Below, piece after piece: positions 1-7,895 of a stretch of DNA of 19,842 nucleotides (positions are counted from its first letter, which is position 1; each line of letters opens with the position of its first letter). The notes below the pieces were generated by a model, which worked only from the letters and a program-made list of their open reading frames with translations, had not been told where the DNA came from and searched no databases. The DNA is from CBFDCQ01 sp965603355 (GTDB lineage Bacteria > Hydrogenedentota > CAZGCA01 > CBFDCQ01): the NCBI GenBank assembly GCA_965603355.1, contig CBFDCQ010000060.1:1-19842 (forward strand), read 5' to 3'. Made by a program: the position numbers and the translations under genes.

Positions 1-450
1 ATGCCGCCCGTTAAGCTACATTGGTATGATGGAGGATTGATGCCGGAACGGCCTGAAGAGCTTGAATCCGGAAGGCAGCTCCCGGACAATGGTGTTTTAT
101 TTGTTGGTGATAAGGGGAAAATGACAGTCGTAAACTTCGGCGGAAGTCCCCGAATTATTCCTGAGGAAAAAATGAGAGAATATAAACGCCCGCCCGAAAC
201 CCTCGAAAGAGTCGAAGGTGGAGAAGATGGCCATGAGCGTAATTGGATCAGGGCCTGCAAAGGGGGAAAACCTGCCGGTTCTAATTTCGATTATTCAGGA
301 CCTATGACCGAATCGGTTGTAATGGGTAATCTCGCAATTCGCTACCCTAATCAGAAGCTCGAATGGGATGGTGAGAAAATGGAGGTAACAAACTTCCCAG
401 AGGCAAATCAATTTGTCAATCCTCCTTATAGACAAGGCTGGAGTTTATAA
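1..450 (+). CDS. Gfo/Idh/MocA family oxidoreductase, C-terminal part (5' end outside window)
   Basis: The 149 residues read as the C-terminal third of a Gfo/Idh/MocA NAD(P)-dependent sugar oxidoreductase of the long type common in Planctomycetes and Lentisphaerae. Family-like features are the LHWYDGG stretch (about residues 6-12), the PERPEEL and DNGVLFVGDKG segments, and the NPPYRQGW ending. No Rossmann GxGxxG domain is present, because the window starts inside the gene; these proteins are usually about 430-460 residues. The ATG at base 1 is therefore an internal methionine and not the start. Such proteins normally oxidise or epimerise sugars or inositols; the substrate cannot be told from this part. 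The sulfatase two genes downstream on the same strand fits sugar catabolism. The gene ends in TAA at 448-450. The family call is firm, the substrate unknown. Confidence 0.85.
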   Translation: MPPVKLHWYDGGLMPERPEELESGRQLPDNGVLFVGDKGKMTVVNFGGSPRIIPEEKMREYKRPPETLERVEGGEDGHERNWIRACKGGKPAGSNFDYSGPMTESVVMGNLAIRYPNQKLEWDGEKMEVTNFPEANQFVNPPYRQGWSL

Positions 451-775
451 GAACCACTCGGCTTGAAAGGTGGATTTGGCAAGATCATTGATGTCGTACA
501 GACAAACTGTGCCTTCTAATCGTGTATATGGTAAATCTCAGTAGTCGCTTCATTGGAGGCGCTATGGGTGACAAAGTTGAAAGAAATCAAACCAGCATAG
601 GCAGAAGCGCGATATGGCGGTAGCTGATGCATGGGTGTTCATGGTACACTGGTTTCACCGCAGTGCGCCGGACCCCGAGGCGTGACGGTCAGGTCAGGAA
701 TGCGTAATTACCTGAGGGCGTACGAGTATTAAGGGCTGGTGGAATTCTCCGAGACGGAAACGGAAGGTTATTAGT
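451..775. other. Intergenic region before the DoxX-fusion gene
   Basis: This 325-base stretch has no convincing gene. It holds a 19-codon open frame at 564-623 (+) with a GGAGG motif four bases before its ATG, too short to judge. A weak potential stem pairs TCAGG (694-698) with CCTGA (711-715) around the 8-base palindrome GTAATTAC. I found no good sigma70 -35/-10 pair. GGAAGG eight bases before the ATG at 776 is the ribosome binding site of the next gene. Confidence 0.5.
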
Positions 776-2290
776 ATGGAGCGACTCAAGTCTTTGCCGA
801 ATACAAATCGAGGTCAAACAGCGGTCCTTGTTATCCTGCGTATTGCCATTGGATGGCATTTCCTATACGAAGGCCTGAGTAAAGTCCTGACTCCGGGCTG
901 GACCTCCCAGGATTACCTTGCAAGCGCAAGCTGGCTGTTCTCTGGCGTATTTCAATGGATGGCCGAAACGTCTGCTGTCCTCAAGGTGGTGGATTTCTTC
1001 AATATGTGGGGGCAGATCTTTATAGGCGTGGGGCTCATGCTCGGCATCCTGACGCAGACCGCCTGCATCGCGGGGATCGCCCTGTTGGCCTTGTACTACA
1101 TCGTCCAGCCGCCTGCCTACTCGATTGTCAACACAAACCTCGTGGAGCTGATAGCGCTTGCCGTGCTGGCCGCGGTACCGACCGGCAGAATCATTGGAAT
1201 TGACAGACTTTTGGCACGCCGTCGTTCAACTGATACTGCTCCACAGAAACCTCAGCAAGCGGTTGACCTCCCGGTCGAAGATCGAGATCCGGGGAGCCCT
1301 CTGACTGATCGCCGTGAGATGATCAAGGGGCTCGCCGGCCTTCCATTTGTTGCGGCGCTGGGCTCGGTGACAGCAGCCAAAGAAGTCTGGCTGAGCAACG
1401 AAGAAAAAGATCTGGTCGATGCGTTCAGCGGCGCCAGCAGAAAGCCGTTTACCTTTCAGACACTTGCCGAACTCGAAGGCCAGGTTCCAACAGCTAAGAT
1501 AGGCGACAAACAAGTGAGCCGGATCATCCTGGGCGGCAATATCATATGTGGTTTCACTCATGCCCGCGACTTGATTTACGTATCTGAACTGGTGCTTGCT
1601 TACCATACTCCTGATAAGATCTACGAGAGCCTGCTGCTCGCTGAGAAGTGCGGTATCAACACCATAGTGACACATCCGAGCATTGCGCCGTCCATCAATT
1701 TCTACTGGAAGCATTACGGCGGGAAGATTCAGTTCCTGGCCGACTGCGGCTGGATGGACGGCACTGACACACTCGGCGCAATTGACTACGCGATAGACCA
1801 CGGTGCGACGATCTGTTATCTCCAGGGCGAAACGGCGGACGCGCTGGTCGAGAACGGCGATTGGGATTACATTAACAAGTGTATTGAGAGGGTTCACGAT
1901 GCCGGTCTTCCCATGGGCATCGGTGCGCACCGGATAAACACCCTGCGAGCAATTGCGGAAAAGGGCATTTCGCCGGACTTCTGGATGAAGACATTCCATC
2001 ACCACGACTACTGGTCGGCGAAACATCCCGAATGGCATGACAATATATATTGCTACAATCCGGCAGAAACCGTCGAGTTCATGCGTGAACGCAAAGAGCC
2101 GTGGATCGCCTTCAAAACCATGGCGGCCGGGTCCATACACCCGGAGGAAGCTTTCCGCTATGCATTCGAGAGCGGTGCGGACTTCATCTGTGCGGGCATG
2201 TACGACTTCCAGATGGTGGAGGACTCCAATTACGCCCTGGCCGTCCTCAATGACAGTGCCCTGGAACGTGACCGGCCATGGGTGGCTTAA
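776..2290 (+). CDS. DoxX-like membrane domain fused through an internal Tat-like signal to a TIM-barrel-like domain
   Basis: This 504-residue protein has three parts. Residues 1-145 look like a DoxX/DoxD-type four-helix membrane domain, with hydrophobic segments near 16-34, 79-95, 96-112 and 121-140 and a typical RIAIGWHFLYEG start. Residues 146-178 are a polar linker. Residues 179-201 (RREMIKGLAG followed by a hydrophobic, Ala-rich stretch ending near VTAA) look like a twin-arginine signal lying inside the protein. Residues 245-504 form a soluble domain with ILGGN, HPS, and HHHDYW motifs that resembles the TIM-barrel, aldo/keto-reductase-like secreted proteins of Planctomycetes; this assignment is tentative. 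The likely topology is a membrane-anchored barrel exposed outside the cytoplasm. GGAAGG lies eight bases before the ATG. The sulfatase follows after 113 bases on the same strand, so the two may work on the same substrate. No specific reaction can be assigned. Confidence 0.75.
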   Translation: MERLKSLPNTNRGQTAVLVILRIAIGWHFLYEGLSKVLTPGWTSQDYLASASWLFSGVFQWMAETSAVLKVVDFFNMWGQIFIGVGLMLGILTQTACIAGIALLALYYIVQPPAYSIVNTNLVELIALAVLAAVPTGRIIGIDRLLARRRSTDTAPQKPQQAVDLPVEDRDPGSPLTDRREMIKGLAGLPFVAALGSVTAAKEVWLSNEEKDLVDAFSGASRKPFTFQTLAELEGQVPTAKIGDKQVSRIILGGNIICGFTHARDLIYVSELVLAYHTPDKIYESLLLAEKCGINTIVTHPSIAPSINFYWKHYGGKIQFLADCGWMDGTDTLGAIDYAIDHGATICYLQGETADALVENGDWDYINKCIERVHDAGLPMGIGAHRINTLRAIAEKGISPDFWMKTFHHHDYWSAKHPEWHDNIYCYNPAETVEFMRERKEPWIAFKTMAAGSIHPEEAFRYAFESGADFICAGMYDFQMVEDSNYALAVLNDSALERDRPWVA

Positions 2291-2403
2291 ATTAGGGCTA
2301 CGCCACTGTCGAGTTGCAGGCAGCTCCAACAACATGCCAATGTCGGTATAAGACAACTTGGAATACGTATCGGTACTTAAGAACGGCACAAAAGGAGAGG
2401 ATC

Positions 2404-4026
2404 ATGGCCCAGCTACAGTCCACACGACGCCGGTTTCTCACACAATTGGGCACGGGCGTGGCGGCACTGACGCTAAGCGGCTCCTCGAAAGCAGCCGCAG
2501 CCGCCAAGAGGCCCAACATTATCTACATTATGTCAGATGACCACGCCTCCCATGCCATCAGCGCTTACAGTGACCGCCTCATCCGGACGCCGAACCTCGA
2601 CCGCCTTGCCAAGGAGGGCATGCGGTTCGACAACTGCTTCTGCACGAACTCGATCTGCACGCCGAGCCGCGCTACTGTGCTCACGGGCAAGTACAGCCAT
2701 AAGAACGGCGCGTTGACGTTGGACGTGGCCTTCGACGGTAGTCAGCAGGCTTTTCCGAAGTTGCTTCAGAAGGCCGGGTATTATACTGCCATGGTGGGCA
2801 AGTGGCACTTGGGTACTGAACCCACAGGCTTCGATTACTATAACGTTCTGCCGGGTCAGGGCGCGTATTTCAATCCACGCATGAAGGAGAGCACCCTACC
2901 CTGGCAACCGGGCTTCAGAGGCGGCACACGGCACGAGGGGTATGTCACCGACGTTATCACCGACGTTGCACTGAAAACACTCAAGAACCGCCCCAAAAAC
3001 AAGCCGTTCTGTCTCATGTACCATCACAAAGCGCCGCACGATATGTGGGAGTATGACGAGAAGCATGCACATCTCTTCGAGCATGAGGATGTGCCCGAGC
3101 CGGACAACCTGTATGACGATTATGAGAACCGCGGTGAAGCGATTAAGCGAACCACGCAGAGGCTCGACCAGGGAGAATCCCTCTATCTGTACCTGCGTGA
3201 AACAATGGGGGAAGACGAACTCGCAGGTCTTGAAAAGCAGATGGCCGGCAAGAGCGAGAGTGAAATGGTGGAGGAAATCAACAGACTCTTCGAAGGGATG
3301 TCTCCGAAAGAGAGGATGAGGCGGTCCTACCAGACCTACATCAAGGCGTACCTTCGTTGCGTCGCCTCGATCGATGACAACCTGGGCCGCGTGCTGGATT
3401 ACCTGGACGAGGAAGGGCTCGCCGAGGACACAATAATAATCTACACTTCCGATCAAGGATTCTTCCTGGGGGAGCACGGTCTTTTCGACAAGCGCTTCAT
3501 GTACGAGGAATCGCTGCGGATGCCATTTCTCGTCCGGTACCCGCGCGAGATTGAAGCGGGCTCGGTCAACGAGGATATCATCACAAACTGCGATTTCGCC
3601 GAGACCTTCCTCGACTATGCCGGCGTGCCGGTTCCAGAGGACATGCAGGGACGAAGCCTGCGACCGTTGTTCGAAGGGTCAACGCCCGGCGACTGGCCCC
3701 AATCGATGTACTACCGCTATTGGATGCACCGACCACATTACAACGTGTCCGGGCACTATGGCGTGCGCACGCAGCGTTACAAGCTGATTTTCTACTACGG
3801 CTTGGGATTGGGCGCTCCGGGAGCGCTCGACGGGCCGCTGCCACCTGAATGGGAACTGTTCGACCTCGAGAAAGACCCGGGCGAGATGAACAACGTGTAC
3901 GACGACCCGGCCTACGCGGACACGGTCAAGGAACTCAAAACGGAGCTGCGCCGGCTCAAAGAACAACTCGAGGATACCGACGAACAGTATCCCGAGTTGT
4001 TGCGTGTTCAGGAGAAGTATTGGTAA
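2404..4026 (+). CDS. Tat-exported type I (S1-family) sulfatase
   Basis: This is a formylglycine-dependent sulfatase of 540 residues that hydrolyses sulfate esters, most likely on a sulfated sugar, outside the cytoplasm. The start is the ATG at 2404, preceded by AAAGGAGAGG; an upstream in-frame ATG at 2314 has no ribosome binding site. A twin-arginine signal opens the protein (STRRRFLTQLG, residues 6-16, then an Ala/Leu-rich stretch to about 35). Metal ligands D45-D46 sit in the MSDDH motif. C85 in CTPSR is the cysteine to be converted to formylglycine. GKWHLG (132-137), KAPH (209-212) and SDQGFFLGEHG (349-359) complete the active site, with a following FDKRFMYEES. All key residues are present, so it should be active if a formylglycine-generating enzyme exists elsewhere in the genome. 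Substrate class cannot be read from the sequence. The upstream DoxX fusion may be co-transcribed. Confidence 0.95.
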   Translation: MAQLQSTRRRFLTQLGTGVAALTLSGSSKAAAAAKRPNIIYIMSDDHASHAISAYSDRLIRTPNLDRLAKEGMRFDNCFCTNSICTPSRATVLTGKYSHKNGALTLDVAFDGSQQAFPKLLQKAGYYTAMVGKWHLGTEPTGFDYYNVLPGQGAYFNPRMKESTLPWQPGFRGGTRHEGYVTDVITDVALKTLKNRPKNKPFCLMYHHKAPHDMWEYDEKHAHLFEHEDVPEPDNLYDDYENRGEAIKRTTQRLDQGESLYLYLRETMGEDELAGLEKQMAGKSESEMVEEINRLFEGMSPKERMRRSYQTYIKAYLRCVASIDDNLGRVLDYLDEEGLAEDTIIIYTSDQGFFLGEHGLFDKRFMYEESLRMPFLVRYPREIEAGSVNEDIITNCDFAETFLDYAGVPVPEDMQGRSLRPLFEGSTPGDWPQSMYYRYWMHRPHYNVSGHYGVRTQRYKLIFYYGLGLGAPGALDGPLPPEWELFDLEKDPGEMNNVYDDPAYADTVKELKTELRRLKEQLEDTDEQYPELLRVQEKYW

Positions 4027-4044
4027 CGAGTACGTCCCGGCGGA

Positions 4045-4689
4045 CTAGACCATCTTCGTGACTGAAAGAGCTATCAGCCACTGTGCGGCGTAATATGTAC
4101 TGAGTGTCACCACTCGTGCACTTCTGAAACGCCCTCGAAACCTGCCCAAGGCTAGCGTCGAGTCAGAGACAACGAACAAGACCGCTCCCATAGAGGCTAA
4201 CAGAGCAGCGATCTCGCCGATCCGGCTCAGCCGTTCGCATGCCTGCCACGCCATGACCAGGATCACAGCCATATATGCCACTACAGGCAGCCTCATCTTG
4301 CCGAGATGCGGTGACAGTATCCGGAATATCACAACGCCGAAGACGACGAAGGGCGCCAGCAACCACCACGAGAAGCCAAAACCGCTCGCGGACGTGAACG
4401 CCGCTATGTAAAAAAGGTGGCCGATTAGGAAGCTCACAAGACCTGGTATAAACTGATCCGAGGGAAGCATCAAGAAGATATCGCCGGCCAGTGAGCATAC
4501 AAGTCCCGCTACGATCGCGTATTTGTAGCACGCGAGCTCCGGCGTATCCGCCTGTACCGCGATCAGCAGGATGAGAATCGTTGTAAGCGGTTTGAACAGG
4601 TAGACCTGGTTCCGCGGACCGCGATATTCAGCCCGAACGTGAAGATTCCCCGAACATATCACAAGAATTGTCAGCAGTGCGACAAACAT
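4045..4689 (-). CDS. YhhN/TMEM86-family integral membrane protein
   Basis: This 214-residue protein is almost entirely hydrophobic, with about seven to eight membrane segments. The FKPLTTILI start region, the SLAGDIFLMLP motif, SFLIGHLFYIAAF, VSDSTLAL and STYYAAQWLIA near the C-terminus are characteristic of the YhhN family (PF07947). Animal TMEM86B members hydrolyse lysoplasmalogen; bacterial members are mostly uncharacterised membrane proteins, so hydrolase activity here is inference. The ATG at 4689 is preceded by GAGGAGAG with suitable spacing; a GTG two codons upstream is too close to that site. The gene converges on the sulfatase, whose stop lies 18 bases away, with no obvious terminator between them. 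It stands alone in its direction, with no operon partner in view. Confidence 0.85.
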   Translation of the reverse strand: MFVALLTILVICSGNLHVRAEYRGPRNQVYLFKPLTTILILLIAVQADTPELACYKYAIVAGLVCSLAGDIFLMLPSDQFIPGLVSFLIGHLFYIAAFTSASGFGFSWWLLAPFVVFGVVIFRILSPHLGKMRLPVVAYMAVILVMAWQACERLSRIGEIAALLASMGAVLFVVSDSTLALGRFRGRFRSARVVTLSTYYAAQWLIALSVTKMV

Positions 4690-4755
4690 TCTCACTCTCC
4701 TCAGACGGACACACTGTCGAGCGTATCACCGAACACGAACCGCCAAACTCGTCGT

Positions 4756-4767
4756 TCACAATTGTGA
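4756..4767. promoter_or_regulatory. 12-bp perfect palindrome, possible operator
   Basis: TCACAATTGTGA is a perfect inverted repeat about 67 bases upstream of the YhhN-family start, in the gap between that gene and the decayed transporter on the other strand. Its position suits an operator for one of them. No regulator gene lies next to it, and a 12-base palindrome can occur by chance. Confidence 0.25.
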
Positions 4768-4822
4768 GAGAAAGCTAACTCCGGAAAGAGTATAGTCGCA
4801 CCGCTCGCAGGCGTCAACCTTT

Positions 4823-5194
4823 TGCAGGAGGAACATCCAAGACAGGCGACCTGCCTACCGGCAACTCTGTGTGCTGAATCTGGCTGGCGGGGTGGGCGCG
4901 GCCGCCACAATAGGGTACGTCATGATGCGGTTTGTGGTAGGCGCGATCCTCGGGCAGCCCATGATGGGCGCCATCTTCGACAGAACCGGCAAATACTAGT
5001 TGGCGTTTGTCGACTCCACGGTGGTGCTGGCCATCTGAGTTGTGCTGGCGTTGGCTATTCGGAGAACCGCCTTGCACCCCGCGTTCAACATCGGTGAAGC
5101 ATAGCAGCAGGGAGTTCCCGCAATCAAGGACGCCGAAGACAACATCTATCTCACCACCGCTTACGAACACAGAAGAGCCTCGGGAAGGCAATGA
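4823..5194 (+). pseudogene. Decayed C-terminal remnant of an MFS-type transporter
   Basis: One + strand frame stays protein-like over about 370 bases although it has in-frame stops: TAG at 4997-4999, TGA at 5036-5038 and TAG at 5102-5104, with a terminal TGA at 5192-5194. It reads LNLAGGVGAAA, then GAILGQPMMGAIFDRTGKY, stop, LAFVDSTVVLAI, stop, VVLALAIRRTALHPAFN, stop, and a polar tail. The alternation of hydrophobic segments with a DRTGKY loop matches the last two or three transmembrane helices of a major facilitator superfamily transporter. No start codon or N-terminal helices are seen upstream. Several stops in a conserved pattern argue for a dead gene and not recoding. The family call rests on pattern only. 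It abuts, tail to tail, the dehydratase subunit ending at 5204. Confidence 0.55.
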
Positions 5195-5203
5195 TCTAGA
5201 GGA

Positions 5204-6442
5204 TCAAACCACTGCTTCGCGTGATTCGAGGGTTTCGATAAAGGCGTCGATACGGGTGAAGGTCTGCTCCTCGGCGAAGCTTCTCGGGTCGCAATGGTCC
5301 GCCTCGATCATGAGCACCGCCGCGTTGCATTCTTGCTCGAGGAACTTCGCCAGATCGTACATGCCGATAGAGTACGGCCGGCAACTTCGGTTCGAGTGCA
5401 TCACCACACCGTCGAGGTCGTACTTCTCAACCATACTTGCCAGCACTTTCTTGCGGACGTGGAACCCGCTGTTGATGTACGATGTCATGTAGCTGGCAGC
5501 CATAGAGTCCATCGGATCGTCAAAATCACCCGATATACCACGTATCGACCAGCTGTAAGTGTACGTGGCGGCAACCAGGCACGCCTGGCGTTTGGCAAAC
5601 TTTATTGCCATGTCACGCAGGTTGTACCAGATAGCTATGTTGTCCCATCCGAGCCGGAACCGTTCGCCGGGAACCGCTGCGATCCCGTCGGCGACGCGTT
5701 GTTTGACCTCCTCGAGGAGCAGCTTGTAGTAGTCGATACACTTATCCAGTCCCCGCATCACGACGACCGGCGCCATGTGGATGAACGTGTCGAACGAATT
5801 GATAGGGGCAGGTTTCGCGGTAAGAAGATCTAGTATCTTACCCCACAGACGGCTCGCCTCGGTCCCGCTGATCAACATCTCGAAAAGCCTGTTCATCTCG
5901 ACCGGCGTGCCCACGATATCGCCGACTGCGGCTACGATATCCTCCAACTGCGCGCGCACGTACGCTATTGCAGCATCGGTCGGTTTCTCATCGTGAACGA
6001 ACGGCGCGTCCAGATAAAGTAGCGGCACGTTCAGTTCGCGCTGCAACTGCTGGTACCATTTCGTTACCGTACCGCAGATGTTGTTGCAGCACACGAGAAA
6101 ATCGGGTTTCGGCATCCCACCGATAGGGCTGTTACCGGTATACAACGAGCCGAAATCCGTCCGCGCGTATCCGCACAGGTCGCGCGAGAACCCGCGCTCT
6201 TCAGCCGCCTGAGCAAGCTCGTTGGCCTCGTGCCGTGCGCTGCACAACGCCGCGTGGTTCTCCGGATATATCGGGATCACGCCTGCAGCATTCAACAGCT
6301 CGACGGGCGCACCGCTGGTAACCCAGGCGATCTTGCGGTCAGTACCCTCGGCCATCTTGGCGTCCATGTAGTATTCCGTCATCAACTGCTGGTAGGTCTC
6401 AGTGGCCTTAATTGGGACGTATTTCTTGTTCGTAGTATCCAA
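5204..6442 (-). CDS. 2-hydroxyacyl-CoA dehydratase / benzoyl-CoA reductase family subunit (HgdB/BcrB-like, larger subunit)
   Basis: This 412-residue iron-sulfur protein belongs to the HgdB/BcrB family, whose heterodimers use low-potential electrons to dehydrate 2-hydroxyacyl-CoA or to reduce benzoyl-CoA. Family signatures are the N-terminal SGAPVELLNAAGVIPIYPEN, the cysteines C90 (DLCGYAR), C118-C119 (LVCCNN) and C354 (NRSCRPYS) that should bind the [4Fe-4S] cluster, and the C-terminal ADHCDPRSF with FIETLE. The preferred start is TTG at 6442, preceded by AGGAG at six bases; another TTG at 6472 lacks such a site, and the first ATG would remove conserved sequence. Length fits HadB (about 408) or BcrB (about 435). 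It is the last gene of the operon, 104 bases after the partner subunit. The ATP-dependent activator is absent here. Substrate unresolved. Confidence 0.9.
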   Translation of the reverse strand: MDTTNKKYVPIKATETYQQLMTEYYMDAKMAEGTDRKIAWVTSGAPVELLNAAGVIPIYPENHAALCSARHEANELAQAAEERGFSRDLCGYARTDFGSLYTGNSPIGGMPKPDFLVCCNNICGTVTKWYQQLQRELNVPLLYLDAPFVHDEKPTDAAIAYVRAQLEDIVAAVGDIVGTPVEMNRLFEMLISGTEASRLWGKILDLLTAKPAPINSFDTFIHMAPVVVMRGLDKCIDYYKLLLEEVKQRVADGIAAVPGERFRLGWDNIAIWYNLRDMAIKFAKRQACLVAATYTYSWSIRGISGDFDDPMDSMAASYMTSYINSGFHVRKKVLASMVEKYDLDGVVMHSNRSCRPYSIGMYDLAKFLEQECNAAVLMIEADHCDPRSFAEEQTFTRIDAFIETLESREAVV

Positions 6443-6546
6443 ACTATTCTCCTGGACGTTCCTGCTGTCCAATCGATACCGTCATCGCGCGTAGGTCAAC
6501 CTTCATGTTGCATACGTTCTCCCCGAGGAACGGTCTCACTCCCGGC

Positions 6547-7695
6547 TCATCCCTTGGCCGCCGCGCCGATCATCTCGGCGAACGCCGAGAATCGCGTCTT
6601 GATCTGCTCCGTCGGCGGTACGTGCTGCTCGATCTCCACCAGCAGCGACGGAATTCCCGCCGCATCGAGAGCATCACGCAGATACGGGTAGTCAAACGCC
6701 CATGGATCGCAGAACTTCGTGAACAGGAAGACTACCGCATCAGCTCTGGACTCGCGCACTTTCTCAACCACACGAGCACTCGTGTCGAAGCCTGGATAGT
6801 GTTTCGAAGCACACGGAACCCGGGTGAGATACATCCGCGCCAGCCGGTCAAGCGGGTCGCCGTCCGCCGCCGCCTCAATAGCAAACGCCCGCGACCCCGT
6901 ACAGAGCTCATCGTCAACCACGCTGCATCCGGCATCTTCAATCACCGCCAGGTATTCTTCGCTGCGACACGCGGCACCGATAACGAGCACTTTCGGCAGA
7001 CCGGCGTCCGCCCCCGGTTCAGCTGATTCGAGATCGCCGACGAGTTCGGTCACCGCGCACAGGTGTTCCTCTCTGGGCATCAGAAACGATGCCAGAACGA
7101 CCGATAACATCTGGGTACCTGAAAGGCTGCCGAGCCGTTCACGTCTGAGTTCATACAGCCGCCGCATCATCGATCTATGCTCGTCGTGCAGCTTAATGCT
7201 GTCGTCTATCGAGCCGTCCGATATCTCGGCGCCAATCTGCGCCTCGAGGAAACGGCGCGCCCGGGCAAGCTCTTCTCGGTAGAACTCCAGAGCGTGCTCG
7301 CCGTCGACCCAAACCGGCGTCGATAGCGTCAGCACAGGCATTTCTGACACATTCTCCTTCCATATTTCCGCCAGGTTCTGTATGGTATCGCACGTGTGGG
7401 GGAACACCATCAGACTAAGGAAATTCAGTTCACCCGACAGCACCATATCTAGCGCGCTACGTGCCAGAGTGCAGGCAAAAACCTGCAGGTGCCCATCGGC
7501 AAGCGAAATAACCGCTTCGCGCCCGAGTATCCGCACGGGCAAGTACCCCGCCGCGTGGAGCAGTTCGACCGGGGTGTACGTGCACATGTATCCCGCAACC
7601 TTCTGACCGCGTTCCGCGGCAGCGCGAGCCGTTCTGTAATGATCCTCGGAGACCGAGTCAAAGATCTCAAGCTGTCTGTAAGCACCTGAAGCCAT
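6547..7695 (-). CDS. 2-hydroxyacyl-CoA dehydratase / benzoyl-CoA reductase family subunit (HadC/BcrC-like, smaller subunit)
   Basis: This 382-residue protein is the probable partner of the following gene and belongs to the same fold family. It shows the family opening GYMCTYTPVELLHAAGYLPV (residues 35-54) and three cysteines in the expected places: C75 (VFACTLARS), C102 (FPHTCDTIQNL) and C329 (TKFCDPWAFDYP), likely ligands of a second [4Fe-4S] cluster. The ending PSLLVEIEQHVPPTEQIKTR is the usual C-terminal helix region. Size fits HadC (about 375) or BcrC (about 385). The ATG at 7695 has AAAGG seven bases upstream; the two ATGs at 7722-7725 have none. With crotonase, dehydrogenase and thiolase genes upstream in the same direction, a role in anaerobic acyl-CoA or aromatic acid breakdown is likely. 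Which of the two reactions it serves is not decided by the sequence. Confidence 0.88.
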   Translation of the reverse strand: MASGAYRQLEIFDSVSEDHYRTARAAAERGQKVAGYMCTYTPVELLHAAGYLPVRILGREAVISLADGHLQVFACTLARSALDMVLSGELNFLSLMVFPHTCDTIQNLAEIWKENVSEMPVLTLSTPVWVDGEHALEFYREELARARRFLEAQIGAEISDGSIDDSIKLHDEHRSMMRRLYELRRERLGSLSGTQMLSVVLASFLMPREEHLCAVTELVGDLESAEPGADAGLPKVLVIGAACRSEEYLAVIEDAGCSVVDDELCTGSRAFAIEAAADGDPLDRLARMYLTRVPCASKHYPGFDTSARVVEKVRESRADAVVFLFTKFCDPWAFDYPYLRDALDAAGIPSLLVEIEQHVPPTEQIKTRFSAFAEMIGAAAKG

Positions 7696-7749
7696 TTCCT
7701 TACCTTTAACCTCTGGCAGCATCATGGAACATTATGCGTCTCTTCTCGA

Positions 7750-7771
7750 CTCATCAAAAAGAACTGATGAG
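7750..7771. other. Intra-operon stem-loop between enoyl-CoA hydratase and dehydratase subunit
   Basis: CTCATCA (7750-7756) pairs perfectly with TGATGAG (7765-7771) around an eight-base loop. A second imperfect stem lies at about 7791-7811 (CTTCCGG with CCGGGAG, one G-U pair). Both sit in the 200-base gap between two same-strand genes. No T-run follows on the - strand, so they are not ordinary terminators. mRNA processing or stability is possible. Confidence 0.35.
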
Positions 7772-7895
7772 ATAACGGCCGAAAATGCTTCTTCCGGGTG
7801 ACCGGGAGTCCTTTCACGATCTTCTCTTCCAGCACGCCGGTCGGGTAATGAACACAATTCCGCTATAAGATGCCTTGATACCGACGACCGCAGCG

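Noticed and set aside
564..623. 19-codon + strand frame with GGAGG upstream
   Set aside because: Too short to separate from chance, and it is not followed closely by a gene that it could regulate.
1226..2389. Long - strand open frame of 387 codons opposite the DoxX-fusion gene
   Set aside because: It is the antisense shadow of a + strand gene with clear domains and a ribosome binding site; its translation has no recognisable motif.
4997..5104. Stop codon reassignment (TAG/TGA read as amino acids) in the transporter-like frame
   Set aside because: Two different stop codons would both need recoding, while all nearby genes use TAA, TAG and TGA as normal stops. Pseudogene decay is simpler.
7726..7869. 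Short - strand frame between crotonase and dehydratase subunit that reads LEEKIVKGLPVTRKKHF in part
   Set aside because: No proper start or ribosome binding site, no known family, and it overlaps the start region of the next gene. Could be a trace of a lost gene, but the evidence is too thin.
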